Assembly (NCBI GenBank): GCA_024500155.1
Contig: CM044873.1
Location: 1,803,001-1,867,000, forward strand
Length of the DNA stretch: 64,000 nt
Source of the DNA: Chenopodium formosanum
Taxonomy: Eukaryota; Streptophyta; Magnoliopsida; Caryophyllales; Amaranthaceae
Direction of reading: 5' to 3'
Of this stretch, positions 1-10,500 are shown one piece after another. Position 1 is the first letter of the stretch. The number at the start of each line of letters is the position of its first letter. The position numbers and the translations under genes were made by a program. The notes beneath the pieces were generated by a model that was not told the origin of the DNA, did not search any database, and saw only the letters and a list, made by a program, of their open reading frames with translations.

Positions 1-362
1 TCCCTGGGCGGCCTATTAAATTATCCAACAATCTCAAGTAAATTATTCGATTATCATTTTTTTAAAATGTTTGATTATCTTGCAAATATTATTGTGTAAT
101 TGTCAAACGTAATCAAGATCTATCCCTTGTCGTTGTATTCATTTACTTATCTGATCTGATCAGAAAAAAGTTTAACTTGAGTGAATATTGCAAATTTGAA
201 ATTGACTTTTTGTTGTTGTAATTTGCGTGAGCTTAGTTTCCTTGCAGCCATGAAAAGTTGTTTTCTTACTTTGGTATTGTTGAAATCTATGGTTCTTAAT
301 GTAATGTTTAACCTAAAAGCAATGATTTTACATGTGTAGTTGTTTACCTGTGGCAAGATTAT

Positions 363-457
363 AATCATGATTAATGTTAGTTTGAGAACCATCATCGATA
401 TTAGTATGAGAATCATGATTAATGTTAGCTTGAGAACGATGATTGATGTTAGTGTTC
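363..457. repeat. 48-bp tandem duplication, two copies
   Basis: The unit starting aatcatgattaatgttag at 363 recurs at 411 with a few substitutions, giving two adjacent imperfect 48-bp copies. No function is evident. Confidence 0.75.
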
Positions 458-559
458 ATGCATAGGTATGAGATGCCTCAAGTTAAGGCATTCAACCATT
501 CCTCTAGTATTCCGTTGCTTTCACATCATGGTTCTATCTATGGTGCTTTCTTGCTCCCC

Positions 560-772
560 CGTACCACAATGTTTGGCCCGTCAATTGCCTTGATTGTCCC
601 TCAATATGACAAGGAGCTATGTTCTCCATTTAACTTTCCCTTCTGGGTCCATCATTTTGCTAAATTGTTGTGATTATTTACAAGTTTCTCGATACCGCTT
701 CTTTCTCTTTTTATTTGAAAAATTAACGGTCTAGAGCTTGCTAAGTAATTTTTTGATTATTTACAAGTTTCT
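560..772 (+). repeat. Dispersed direct repeat, copy 1
   Basis: A segment of about 210 bp beginning near gtaccacaatgtttggcc reappears at 2490-3043. In this copy its two halves are contiguous. The match is close to 95 percent by eye in the first 90 bp. Confidence 0.75.
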
Positions 773-2489
773 GTTAAACGGCCAACAAAATTGATTGTGG
801 TCAAGAATTTAGTCATCAACAGAGTTTGCATAGTCAGGATATAAGGTTATCCATTGTTTATCATTCCTATATAACCAATTTGATGAGCCATCTGCTCCCA
901 GCTCCTCCTATCTAACCTGCAAGCATTTGATAGTATAAACTAGCAGTTTGTCCTTTTGTGCTTCTTTTCATTGTAAGTTATAGCCTACAGTCCATTCGCA
1001 GAGAAGCTATAATCATGCTATGGTATCCTTAGTCTGACTAAGAGGAGGAAATCCTGATACTGGAAAATAGCTCATGGAGTGTTTGGGGCTCTTTATGCTG
1101 CCATGTTTACAACATCTACTGTAAGAACTTTTGCTATGGTATTTACTTCAAAAAATTCATGGATGAAGTTGTTGACACTCTTGTTGACTGTTAACCCCAT
1201 ACTTTAACAATAAATGGTGACTGCACAACTTAAAACCCCCCTATCAAATATGTGTCCTACCCTAGTTCTGGCTACTATTGTCCTTTAACAAATAGAAAGT
1301 GCTTTGCAAATTAACTTTCTAATTGACTACTCTTTAACAATATGTATCCCACCCTAGTTTAGCAATGCAGCATGACTTTCTAATTGTAATTACTTGTCAG
1401 ACTTACTGGAAGCGATGCAGCATGACTTTCTATGCTGAATTCTATCCTGTTGTACGAGCCGCTTTCGCAGGGGTGGCTAGGCTGCTAACTTGCTTGATCA
1501 CATATGCTGTCATAGTGTCATTTACTTCTGCATTGTCTGAGGACTCTGACCTCATATTCTCTTAAATGTACCAAGAAACTACTAGTTATTAGGCCTGGTG
1601 CTAATCTTATTTGACTATGCCGTTGATTATCTGCAAGCTCTTGTTAGGTAGAATATGAAGAAGGAAAAGAAAAATAGGAGGTCTTAAAGCTGTTTCAATA
1701 GTGTTTTGAAGGTTTTTGAAGCTTGTTAACATTGATAATATGAAGCATAGAAATGCAAGGTAGATTTTAGAAGAATGACTTGTGCAGGAGATTATTTACA
1801 ATGACTTTGGATATCACAGACTATTATTAGGCCATGCAGTATTTGGAGGGGAAAGAGGACATTACGATCAATTTATATTAGCTATGTTATGTTTAAATGG
1901 TGAGATTATGAGTGATCTAGACATTTGTGATGCACTTCAATTATACTATCCTTTGGTTTTTGAACCAATGGTATACCCTTTTTACTACCACTTGCACAAA
2001 TATATGATGAGCCTTATAACAGAATGAGCCCTTTGTGGTTTGGTTAAAGTAGGAAATGTTGCCTTATAATTGATTTCTGGTTGCTTCATTTCCTTGTTTA
2101 TGTAGTTTCATGACCTTTCATAGTTTCATCTATAACTGTTTTCATATTTACATTACTTAGATTTAGGTGATTTGAACTTATTTTAGTTAAGGTCAAGTTA
2201 GGTCTGGTCTGAATCTTTTTGGTGGGGTCTGTCTCGATATGACCAAAGGTTTACTGTATGCTGATGTCAATGTTTAACTTCAAAAAAATTATCATGCTGT
2301 GTCATCTTCATAAATTTTATTTGGCCAGTTTAGGGTTGTGTTTACTTAACTTGAAAGGCTGTAATGAAGTGATATGATGTGAACCTATATTTTGGTTTGA
2401 TCGTATTATGCTTTTATGTAAATATTTAAGAAAGAATATTTACAAGTGGGATCTTATTCATCTCTTGATGTATTTTTTAAATATCAATG

Positions 2490-3043
2490 TACCACAAATC
2501 CACAATGTTTGGCCCGTCAATTGCCTTGATTGTCCTTCAATATGACAAGGGGCTATGTTCTCCATTTAACTTTCCCTTATGGGTCCATCATCTTGCCCAC
2601 TTTTTAGTGTTGATGCTGTAAATTAATTATTGATTAAATGTTGTCATTATCTTATGTTCCTGGATTGTTTGTGCCAAGTATATCTTCAACTTCAGTGTTG
2701 TGTTACTGTTAGTGTATGGGTTGGTATGATTGTTCGTGATGCAGAGGAAAATAATTTTGTCCTGATTGCCAATTGGCATATTTTGTTTTCCAAATTTTAT
2801 TACTTGTTGCTACTCGAGAAAGAATAAGATTTTGAAGTATATTAAGATTTTGGAGGGGGCAGATTCTGCTTTCATGGATTGGTTTTCTTTCTCTTGTTAG
2901 CTTGAAAAATTAAGGGTATAGAGGGCTTGCTAAATTATTGTGATTATTTACAAGTTTCTGGATACCGTTTCTTTCTCTTTTATTTGCAAAATTAATGGTC
3001 TATAGCTTGCTAAGTAATTGTGATTATTTATAAGTTTCTGTTA
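2490..3043 (+). repeat. Dispersed direct repeat, copy 2, split by about 330 bp
   Basis: This is the same segment as 560-772, but its two halves (about 2490-2597 and 2927-3043) are separated by about 330 bp. The junctions carry a short ttgc direct repeat on both sides. Either this copy gained an insertion or copy 1 lost the interval by recombination between the short repeats. Confidence 0.65.
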
Positions 3044-3103
3044 TTCTGATAAATGTAGACCGCTAATATTTTCTTGTTTGAAAACTGGAAATGGCACCAA
3101 TAA

Positions 3104-3397
3104 GGCCCTGTTTTCTTCACCTTATAAAAAATAATGTTTAAGTAAAAATAATTTCAGTTGTGTAAAATTAAGTTTAGTTCAGTAAAAATAATTTCAGTTC
3201 AGTAAAAATAAGTTTAGTTCAGTAATATTCAATTTTCTTAAAGAAAAATTAAATAGAGAATCAGTAAAAATAATTTCAGTTTAGCAAATTTCAGTTCAGT
3301 AAAATTAATTTAAGTTCAGTAAAAATAATTTAAGTTCAACAAAGGTAATTTTTTTTTTCAGTAAAAATAATTTCAGTTTAGCAAAAATAAGGTGAAA
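3104..3397. mobile_element. MITE-like element with CAGTAAAAATAA tandem motifs
   Basis: Many near-identical copies of agtaaaaataatttcagtt lie between inverted ends: the left end reads cttcaccttataaaaa and the right end caaaaataaggtgaa. Its left edge, ggccctgtttt, resembles the TGAAC-rich MITEs at 34.7, 38.4, 42.5 and 52.5 kb, so it may be a diverged member. No target-site duplication was resolved. Confidence 0.5.
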
Positions 3398-3601
3398 CTT
3401 TCACAAAAGTGAAGGGGATGGCTGTTGTCTGTGATTGGTTGGTCTTGATTTTTTTTTATGTTCCTTTCTTTCTTTTTTTAAGGCCTGTGGGTCTGGTTTG
3501 GTCCTTTTATGTTATGCACCAATCATTGGCTAATTGCCTTGCGCTTGGTTGATTTCTCTGAGGCTCTTGCTAAATTTTATTACCTCTTATTGACAAGCAG
3601 G

Positions 3602-3947
3602 ATGGCAGAGCAAGAGGCTCCATTTGTCCCAAGGGAGAAGATTCTCGAGAGGCAAAAGTATTTCCAAAGCATTCAGAAGCATACATATCTTAAAGGACCC
3701 CTCGACAAGGTCACCTCTGTTGCCATTCCTATTGCTCTTGCGGCTACATCATTATTCCTGATTGTAAGTCGTTCTTTTTTCTTTTTTTTTAAAAAAAAAA
3801 AAATTCTTATTTATTTTCATTTTTATTTTAAGTGAACTTTGCTTCATGTCCTCAGTTCTCACTTTTGGTTATTTGTCACTTTTCACTTTTTTCCTTCAGG
3901 GTAGAGGGATCTATAACATGTCTCATGGAATTGGGAAGAAAGAATGA
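3602..3947 (+). CDS. COX7a: Cytochrome c oxidase subunit 7a-like protein
   Basis: Two coding exons, 3602-3763 and 3900-3947, joined by a GT-AG phase-0 intron, encode 69 aa. The product starts MAEQEAPFVPREK, contains the stretch KHTYLKGPLDKVTSVAIP and ends GIYNMSHGIGKKE. This is the layout of the small plant COX7a-like subunit: a short matrix-side N-terminus, one hydrophobic segment (about residues 40-56) and a basic C-terminal tail. As a family it is a nuclear-encoded accessory subunit of respiratory complex IV in the inner mitochondrial membrane. The ATG follows a splice-acceptor-like sequence, so the 5' UTR is probably spliced. An upstream in-frame ATG at 3509 is not favoured because the extension is unlike the family. 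Identification rests on remembered family resemblance. Confidence 0.85.
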
Positions 3948-4884
3948 TGAGGCAATATTACTTGTTGGCAGCTAATGGATTGGCTATGACTTGATAATTA
4001 TGTTGAAATATGCTTTCAAATTGTAGTTTTGTTTTCATTTCAAAGTTCCATTGGCTGCAATTTTAAAAAATAATACATTAGTTCGTAATAATTGTATCAT
4101 TACTGTTGGATGCTGGGTTTTTTTTTAAATTGTGTACCCCTCAGGCCTTTTGACTCTGGTGTTGCATTTTGCTTGGTATTGAAAAGCAATGCTTTTATGC
4201 TATTTGTACATTTGTTTCGGATTTTGCCGAAAATATTTTTTGAATTAATTGGTCTGAGTCCTTTGTAGTTTGTTCCATTTTTGGAATAGTCTGCAGTATA
4301 CATACAGTATCATGTATGATTGTATTAGTAGTTTTTTACTGGCAAGATTATGCAGATAAGCTTCATTGCCATTTTATCGTGATGTGTAGGATTGTCGGGG
4401 TAATATATGAGAATTTTGGTGTGTATTAGCATTGTGTGAAGTTTGCCCTTGGAATAAGGTGAATAATGTATTGAAGAAACAAGGTACTGATACCTTTCTC
4501 TACAGTTCATCTATATGAAAGATTAATTTCTCACAATGTAAATTTTTTTTTTGAGGCATGAGGGGGGCTAATCCAATAGGTTAAAACTTTAGGTATCTAG
4601 TTTGACTTTCGATGATGACAGGTTCGATAATTAAAATGATAGTGATTGTTTGTTTGGCATGAAATATCAAATACAGCTCCATAAGAAGTGAAAGATAAAT
4701 TGTGGTGTTGTTTGGTTGACGAAACTTTGAAATGTCATACTTAAAGTTTTACTTCCCACAAAATGATGATGTATGTGAATATTGTTGTTGCACACGGTGC
4801 ATTATTTAACTACATATTTTCTTTTCATATCATTGTAATTTATAATCTTCTTTGGCAAAGTTTTTTCATCTAATCGTGATTGTA

Positions 4885-4926
<42 letters not shown>

Positions 4927-5372
4927 TGCATCAAAAACTCCTTTTTTTTGCACAGGCATAAATGTTTATCCCATTACTACAAAATGCTTGGGAGTAAGGG
5001 GATTCTCTTACCTCTCTCTACTCTTAAGGGTTGACATACGAAACTGAACTGACTAAACTTGTAAGAAGTGCCGATTCAGTAGGATTTTTCATCTTACCTT
5101 TTAAAAAATAAAAAAAATATATGCCTTATAGGGGCACTTACTACAAGTCTACAAGTTATTTATTAAAACTAATAACATAAACATGAACTTCGAACTATAT
5201 TATAGGATAGTGTACAATATAAAGTGAAATACGAAGTACCAGCAGTTGGAATCTCTTGAAAAAAATACCCAAAAAAAAAAGAAAAAAAATTTCATACGAA
5301 ATTCCGTACTCTTGATTTCATCAAATTCGTCTGTCTTAACTATGGGCCCACCTTTAACGCGTTACAAAACGC
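3948..5372. other. Intergenic region after COX7a-like gene
   Basis: This holds the 3' flank of the COX7a-like gene, a 38-base poly(T) tract at 4888-4925 and AT-rich sequence. No coding potential was supported; the open frame over the poly(T) is only a run of Phe codons. The last bases are the left flank of the element starting at 5373. Confidence 0.6.
4888..4925. repeat. Poly(T) tract
   Basis: Uninterrupted T homopolymer of about 38 bases, either a slippage product or the tail of an old minus-strand retroelement insertion; no retroelement body was recognised next to it. Confidence 0.9.
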
Positions 5373-7200
5373 CAATTGGTCTTGGCTGCACTCTAGTGCA
5401 GCCAAGATAGCTACAACAAGTGAAGCCCAAAACGCGCGGCCCAAATAAAAAATGAACATTTAGTTGAAAAATATGAACACGAAAAAAAATGAACATGTAA
5501 TAACAAAAAATGAACACGTAAAAAAAATGAACATTTAATACTAAAAAGTGAACATGTTATAAGGAAATGATCATTTATTAAAAATGAATCTGATTATCAT
5601 ATAATCATAAATTTGCTAGACCACGACCTTAAAAATGAACATTTAGTTAGCAAAATGAACACATAAAAGAAATTAAAAAAAAAAAAGAATATTCAGTAAT
5701 AAAAATGAACATTCAGTAATAAAAAGTGAACATGTCAAAAAAAAAAAAAAAAAATGAACATTTAGTATATTAGAAATGAACCTTTATCATACAACCATAA
5801 AATTAGGATCATATACATCGGAAATTCTCCAACCTAAAGGCAAATTCATTGTACATATCATATACTTCTTCATCACTTCTTACTTGTTTCTTCACTAATT
5901 CAGAGTCTTTATCTTCTACAAATACAATTAATCTGTATTCACTAAAATATAACAAATAATCAAAATTTTCATAATCATCACAAAATATGTTCATAATAAT
6001 TATTTAGAATGTTCATATATATAATCATCAATACATGTACAATACTTAAAAATGTAAATAATAATCACTCTATATGCCATATGTGTTCATAATCAATAAC
6101 ATATATGTTCGTAAAGAATAACGAAACATATATATTCATAATAATTTGTTCAGATTTTCAACAATAAATGTTCAGATAGTTTAACTTTCAACGTATTATA
6201 TTTTACTTTCAACCTAATAAAACTGAACATTTATTATTAAAAAATGAACACTTATAAATTGAACATCTAACAAAATGTTATGAACATTTAGGATATTAAA
6301 ATGAACATGATTTTCATAAAGGTTCAAATTCATTGTACATAATTATTAATGAAAAATAAAGATAAAATAATTTGTTGAAATATATTCATTTTTTATGTAT
6401 TTAATATTCATTTTCGGTGTACTAAATGCTCATTTTGTGAAAGATGTTCATTTTTAAATTCCTACGTATCCATTATTTATTTTTATTTTTTTTTACAGAA
6501 ATTATATTCAAGATCAATTGTAATTATTGAAACTCTAAAAAATTGAATATACACCTTAAATCTAATCTTGATTCATCATAGAGAAAATAATTATTGATTT
6601 GTAACATGATTAGAAATCAAAAGAAAGAGAGAGAGAGAGAAAATAACTACAAATTAAGCAATACAATTGATATTCATTAACAATTAATTAAGTAATTTAA
6701 TTGGTATTCATCACAAACTCATAATAATTTCAAATAATCAAACAATAAATCATCACGCATGATCAACGAAATCATACAAAAAACAATTACAAATTGATAA
6801 AATCTAACCTCCATTGTTTTCTTTGACCTCAACTTTCTCTCTTCTCCATTTTTTCCTTTCCTCTTTGATAAAGCCAAATGATTGAATCTGAAACTCATAA
6901 ATTTAGAAAGAAAGGAGTATACGCATCAAAACACGAATTACTAACTTAAAAATTTATATAAATAAGAAGAAAAATTTAAAGATTGAAGGGAAGTGAGGTA
7001 AAGAGGAGAGAGAAAATTTTAAATTGAGAAGAAAACTGAAGAGAGAGAAAAATAATAGAGCTAAGGAAGAAGAAGAAGAAAGAGAATTAAGATATGAGGA
7101 AGAAAAAAAAAAAACTGATGTTCATTTTAACGTCCTATATATTCATATTTAATGATGTTGCAGCTAGCTTGGCTGCATATAATGCTGCCAAGAATTTGTA
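5373..7200. mobile_element. Non-autonomous DNA transposon (Mutator-like?) with hairpin TIRs
   Basis: The flanks carry the same 9-mer, acaaaacgc, at 5364-5372 and 7201-7209, as expected for a target-site duplication. Just inside each end lies an inverted repeat of about 37-45 bp: the left has cttggctgcactctagtgca then gccaagatagctacaac, and the right, read in reverse, matches it with several changes. Each TIR is itself a palindrome (cttggctgca...tgcagccaag). The interior holds many irregular copies of a TGAACATTTAGT-like motif on both strands and a GA microsatellite near 6626. No transposase frame is visible. A 9-bp duplication with long TIRs fits Mutator-like elements, but the class is inferred. 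Confidence 0.7.
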
Positions 7201-7209
7201 ACAAAACGC

Positions 7210-7541
7210 TGATGTGATGGGCCTATTATCTTAGATTCAGTCCATCAGGCCCACTCAAAAACTAGCAAAGTAAAAATGGATAATAAAAAATAAAAAACCT
7301 AAAAATTGACGCAACGCCTCACAGAGACAGAGACTCAAACCATTCTCACTTGATCCCTTTCTTACCCACTGCAACTCACTTTATTTTTATTTTTTAATTT
7401 TTTTGTACTCGTAATAAATATAAGCACGCTAATTTTTGTGTCCAATTATTTTTCCTTCCATTTTTGTAAATTGATATTTATATATATGCTGCTATGAAGT
7501 GAGAGAAAGTTATCAGTTTCTCTCTCATCAAGCAATCGTCA
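7210..7541 (+). promoter_or_regulatory. Putative SRFR1 promoter and 5' leader
   Basis: The 330 bp between the transposon and the SRFR1 start codon contain a TATA-like stretch (atatttatatatatgc, about 7469-7486) about 55-70 bp upstream of the ATG and a CT-rich leader (tttctctctcatcaag). The transposon therefore ends only about 330 bp upstream of the coding region. The transcription start is not determinable by eye. Confidence 0.45.
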
Positions 7542-10500
7542 ATGGCGTCGGGAAACTCCGAGAGACTGGAGCTTGCGAAGCTCTGTAGCTCTCGGAACTG
7601 GTCTAAGGCTATTCGCATTCTTGATTCTCTCCTTGCTCGTTCTTCCACCATTCAAGACCTCTGGTATTTTTTTATTTTCTTTTTTCGATTCTTCAATTTT
7701 TTTTCGTCTTCTTCATTTCGATTTTTTCTCTCGATTTTCATTTCTTTTGTTGTGGATTTTGTTTAATTGATCAGTTTTGCTTGATTGATTTCTAACGAAT
7801 TGAATTTTCTCCGATTTTTTTTGGTGTTGATTGAAACCAGCAATCGAGCGTTTTGTTACAGTCAATTGGAGCTTCATAAGCATGTGATTAAGGATTGCGA
7901 TCGTGCGCTTGAGCTTGATCCTTGTCTTCTTCAAGCTTACATTCTTAAAGGTCAGCTTATAATTTTATTTATACCGTTACTCGTTTTTTTTGTTTTTATT
8001 TTCTTTGTTTTTGGAGTTGTTTAGGAATTTGAAATGAATTCATCGCTGAGTTTTTTTAAATTATTTGGATTTTTTTTATTTAATTTATTGAATTTGTTTA
8101 CGTGTAATACTGTTCAGAGAATGAATAATCATGTAATTATTCGGTGTTGTTTAAATTTTGTTATTAAGAAATTGATTAATTGGAGTAGATTATGATAAAT
8201 TAAAGCGTAATTAGGGAGGCTAGTGACTAGTGAGTACTAATCTATTATTCTATTGTACGAAGAGCTTAATCGAGACTTTATTTCTTAAGATTCGGCCATT
8301 TCGCTCTAACCATAAGTTCACAAACCATAGAATTGCCATACAATTCAAACAACTTAAAGAGCCCGAGGCACAGGGAAGGTTGTTTGTTGTTACTGTGAAT
8401 GATGTAATTAGGAGAATATGGATTTGATTTTTTCAAATGAAGTCTTTTAAACCTTTATTCCAAATTGTTTGAAATTGAGAGAGGATAACATTAGGAATTA
8501 GGATTATGAAATCGATATATATTTTTAGAGTAAAGGATTATGAATTGATATATAGTTGTCAACAATGCTAGGCTTTTTAAGAGATTAGCTCAAAATTGCA
8601 ATTGAGTGTAAGGACATTAAGAAACAATGCTCCTTTGAGTTTTGGTCCTTTTGGAGTAATTTGAGAGAAAGGAAGTATAATGGAACTTCAGTGATGTTGC
8701 ACCAGAGAAGTAGATCAATGGCTGGGAATGCTGCTGATACTTGGCAATTTATGCCCTTGTTCTGATTGGAAAATTTATTGATATTAATTTGAAATACGTG
8801 CTATCTTCCGTTGGAGGTATTAACTGTGTCTACAGAGATAAGATGATGGTCTCTGTTACACTTAACCTGTTATGAGAAAAACCATATTAGATGACTACAT
8901 ATTGCTATTAGCGTAATATTTCCCTATTTATGAGACACCTGGTTATACAAGAACACACAAGCAACACTGATGTGATGGCCCACAATTCAAATTTTATACA
9001 TGCAAAGAAACGGATGGGCTAAATCTTATGCAGTTGTTCCACAAGTCAATACATATAATCTCTATGTTTGACACTTGGGAGAAATGAGCATTTGAGGGAG
9101 GACCGGAAGAGAGAAATGAATTGGTGATGAATAGATATAGGAAGATTGCTGGAGAAATTTTATCCGATACTTAAATTATGTATTTAGTTTGGAGTAGGTC
9201 TGATACTGCAGAAGCTGCTTATACATTAACAACTCACCTCAGTCAGGGTGATTCTCAGCAAGCCGACTAAGGATGGTTGCCTTTACAGTCACTCTTTTTC
9301 TTCCATTGCAATGCTTGAGGGGATTAGTTACCCATGTAATCTGCTCTCATCTGCTGTAGAATTTTTTTTTTTGATTGTGTTAATGTGGCCCTGGCCCTGT
9401 GGGTGTACTCATTCCTCCCTACTCAGCACAAGGTATTTTTTTTGTTGATTGAGTTTATGTGGTCTGTGGGCATGCTCATTCCTCCCTACACAGTACATGA
9501 AAAATATTGTGTACCCCTTGTGACTCAAATCCTCTAGTATGCATTGAACACTATTTGTGGAAGCAGTATCATTTAAGTGTAATAAGGTATAACATTTTAA
9601 TGCGTTATTAGAAACACGTGCTAGTTAATTTAGCTACTATGTAGAATAATGAAAATGAAAGGAATTTTGTCCTTTTATTGTATTTTCTGCATGGATAATC
9701 CCAAACTATGTGTCAAAGACCATATTTCTGAGAGGCCATCACAAAAATGTAAAACCTCCTCATCAATTTACGTGTTCATCTGCATGGATTCTTCACCCCA
9801 AACAATGTATCAAATGCTTAATTTCTCCGAAAGTTTCCAATGAGAAGGATCTTGGTGAGTCCAATAGCTGATCTCTAACCTGTTTATACTATTACAGCTT
9901 TAACTCTTCACTGATGCACTCGTTGTTGTATATGGTATCTCTGATGGTTTGAACTGAATATGTAAACATTATAAAATAGAAATTTGATGAGTTGTTTACC
10001 TTAAATTGTAGGTCATGCTTGTTCTGCCTTGGGAAGGAAAGATAATGCTGTGTTAGTCTGGAAGCAAGGCTATGACGTTGCTCTTAATCAGTCAGCAGAT
10101 TTGAAACAATTACTAGAATTAGAAGAACTTCTTGAGAAGGAAAATGCAAATAAAAATAATCAAGAAGAGCATAGTACTGGATCATCTGCACCATTGACAG
10201 TGTCGGAAGGAAATAGTATATGTGAACCTGCAAAGGATCCTAATAAGTTGAGAGATGACACTGAAAAGAGCAGTGAATCTGACCATATGTCCGAGGTCCA
10301 AAGCAAATTGGTTCCCGAGTCTCATGGGCAAAATGGGTCAGTGGAGAAAATGAAGGAAGCAAAGAAATTTGAAAGCAAACCGAATGGTACTTACAAAAAA
10401 TTGAGTAGTGAGTTGGAATCCCTCAACAAACCTAGTGAGGAACCGCGCAATAAAAGTAATACTTCTAAGGTTTCAATTAAGTTGAATGGTAAGAATCTTG

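Larger units (their letters stand above)
1..3601. other. Upstream gene-poor region with duplicated segments
   Basis: No supported protein-coding gene. Short open frames occur (443-673, 1365-1565, 1782-2027) but none shows a recognisable domain or convincing exon borders. The region is built partly from internal duplications, listed separately. The last 30 bases before 3602 end in a good splice acceptor (ttgacaagcag just before the ATG), so a 5' UTR intron of the COX7a-like gene may begin somewhere in this stretch; the upstream non-coding exon was not located. Confidence 0.5.

Noticed and set aside
443..2027. Small open frames at 443, 1365 and 1782 as exons of an unknown gene
   Set aside because: No shared phase-compatible splice sites or domain recognised; one of them overlaps the duplicated non-coding segment.
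4852..5034. Hydrophobic small protein over the poly(T)
   Set aside because: A run of Phe from the homopolymer; no evidence of translation or conservation.
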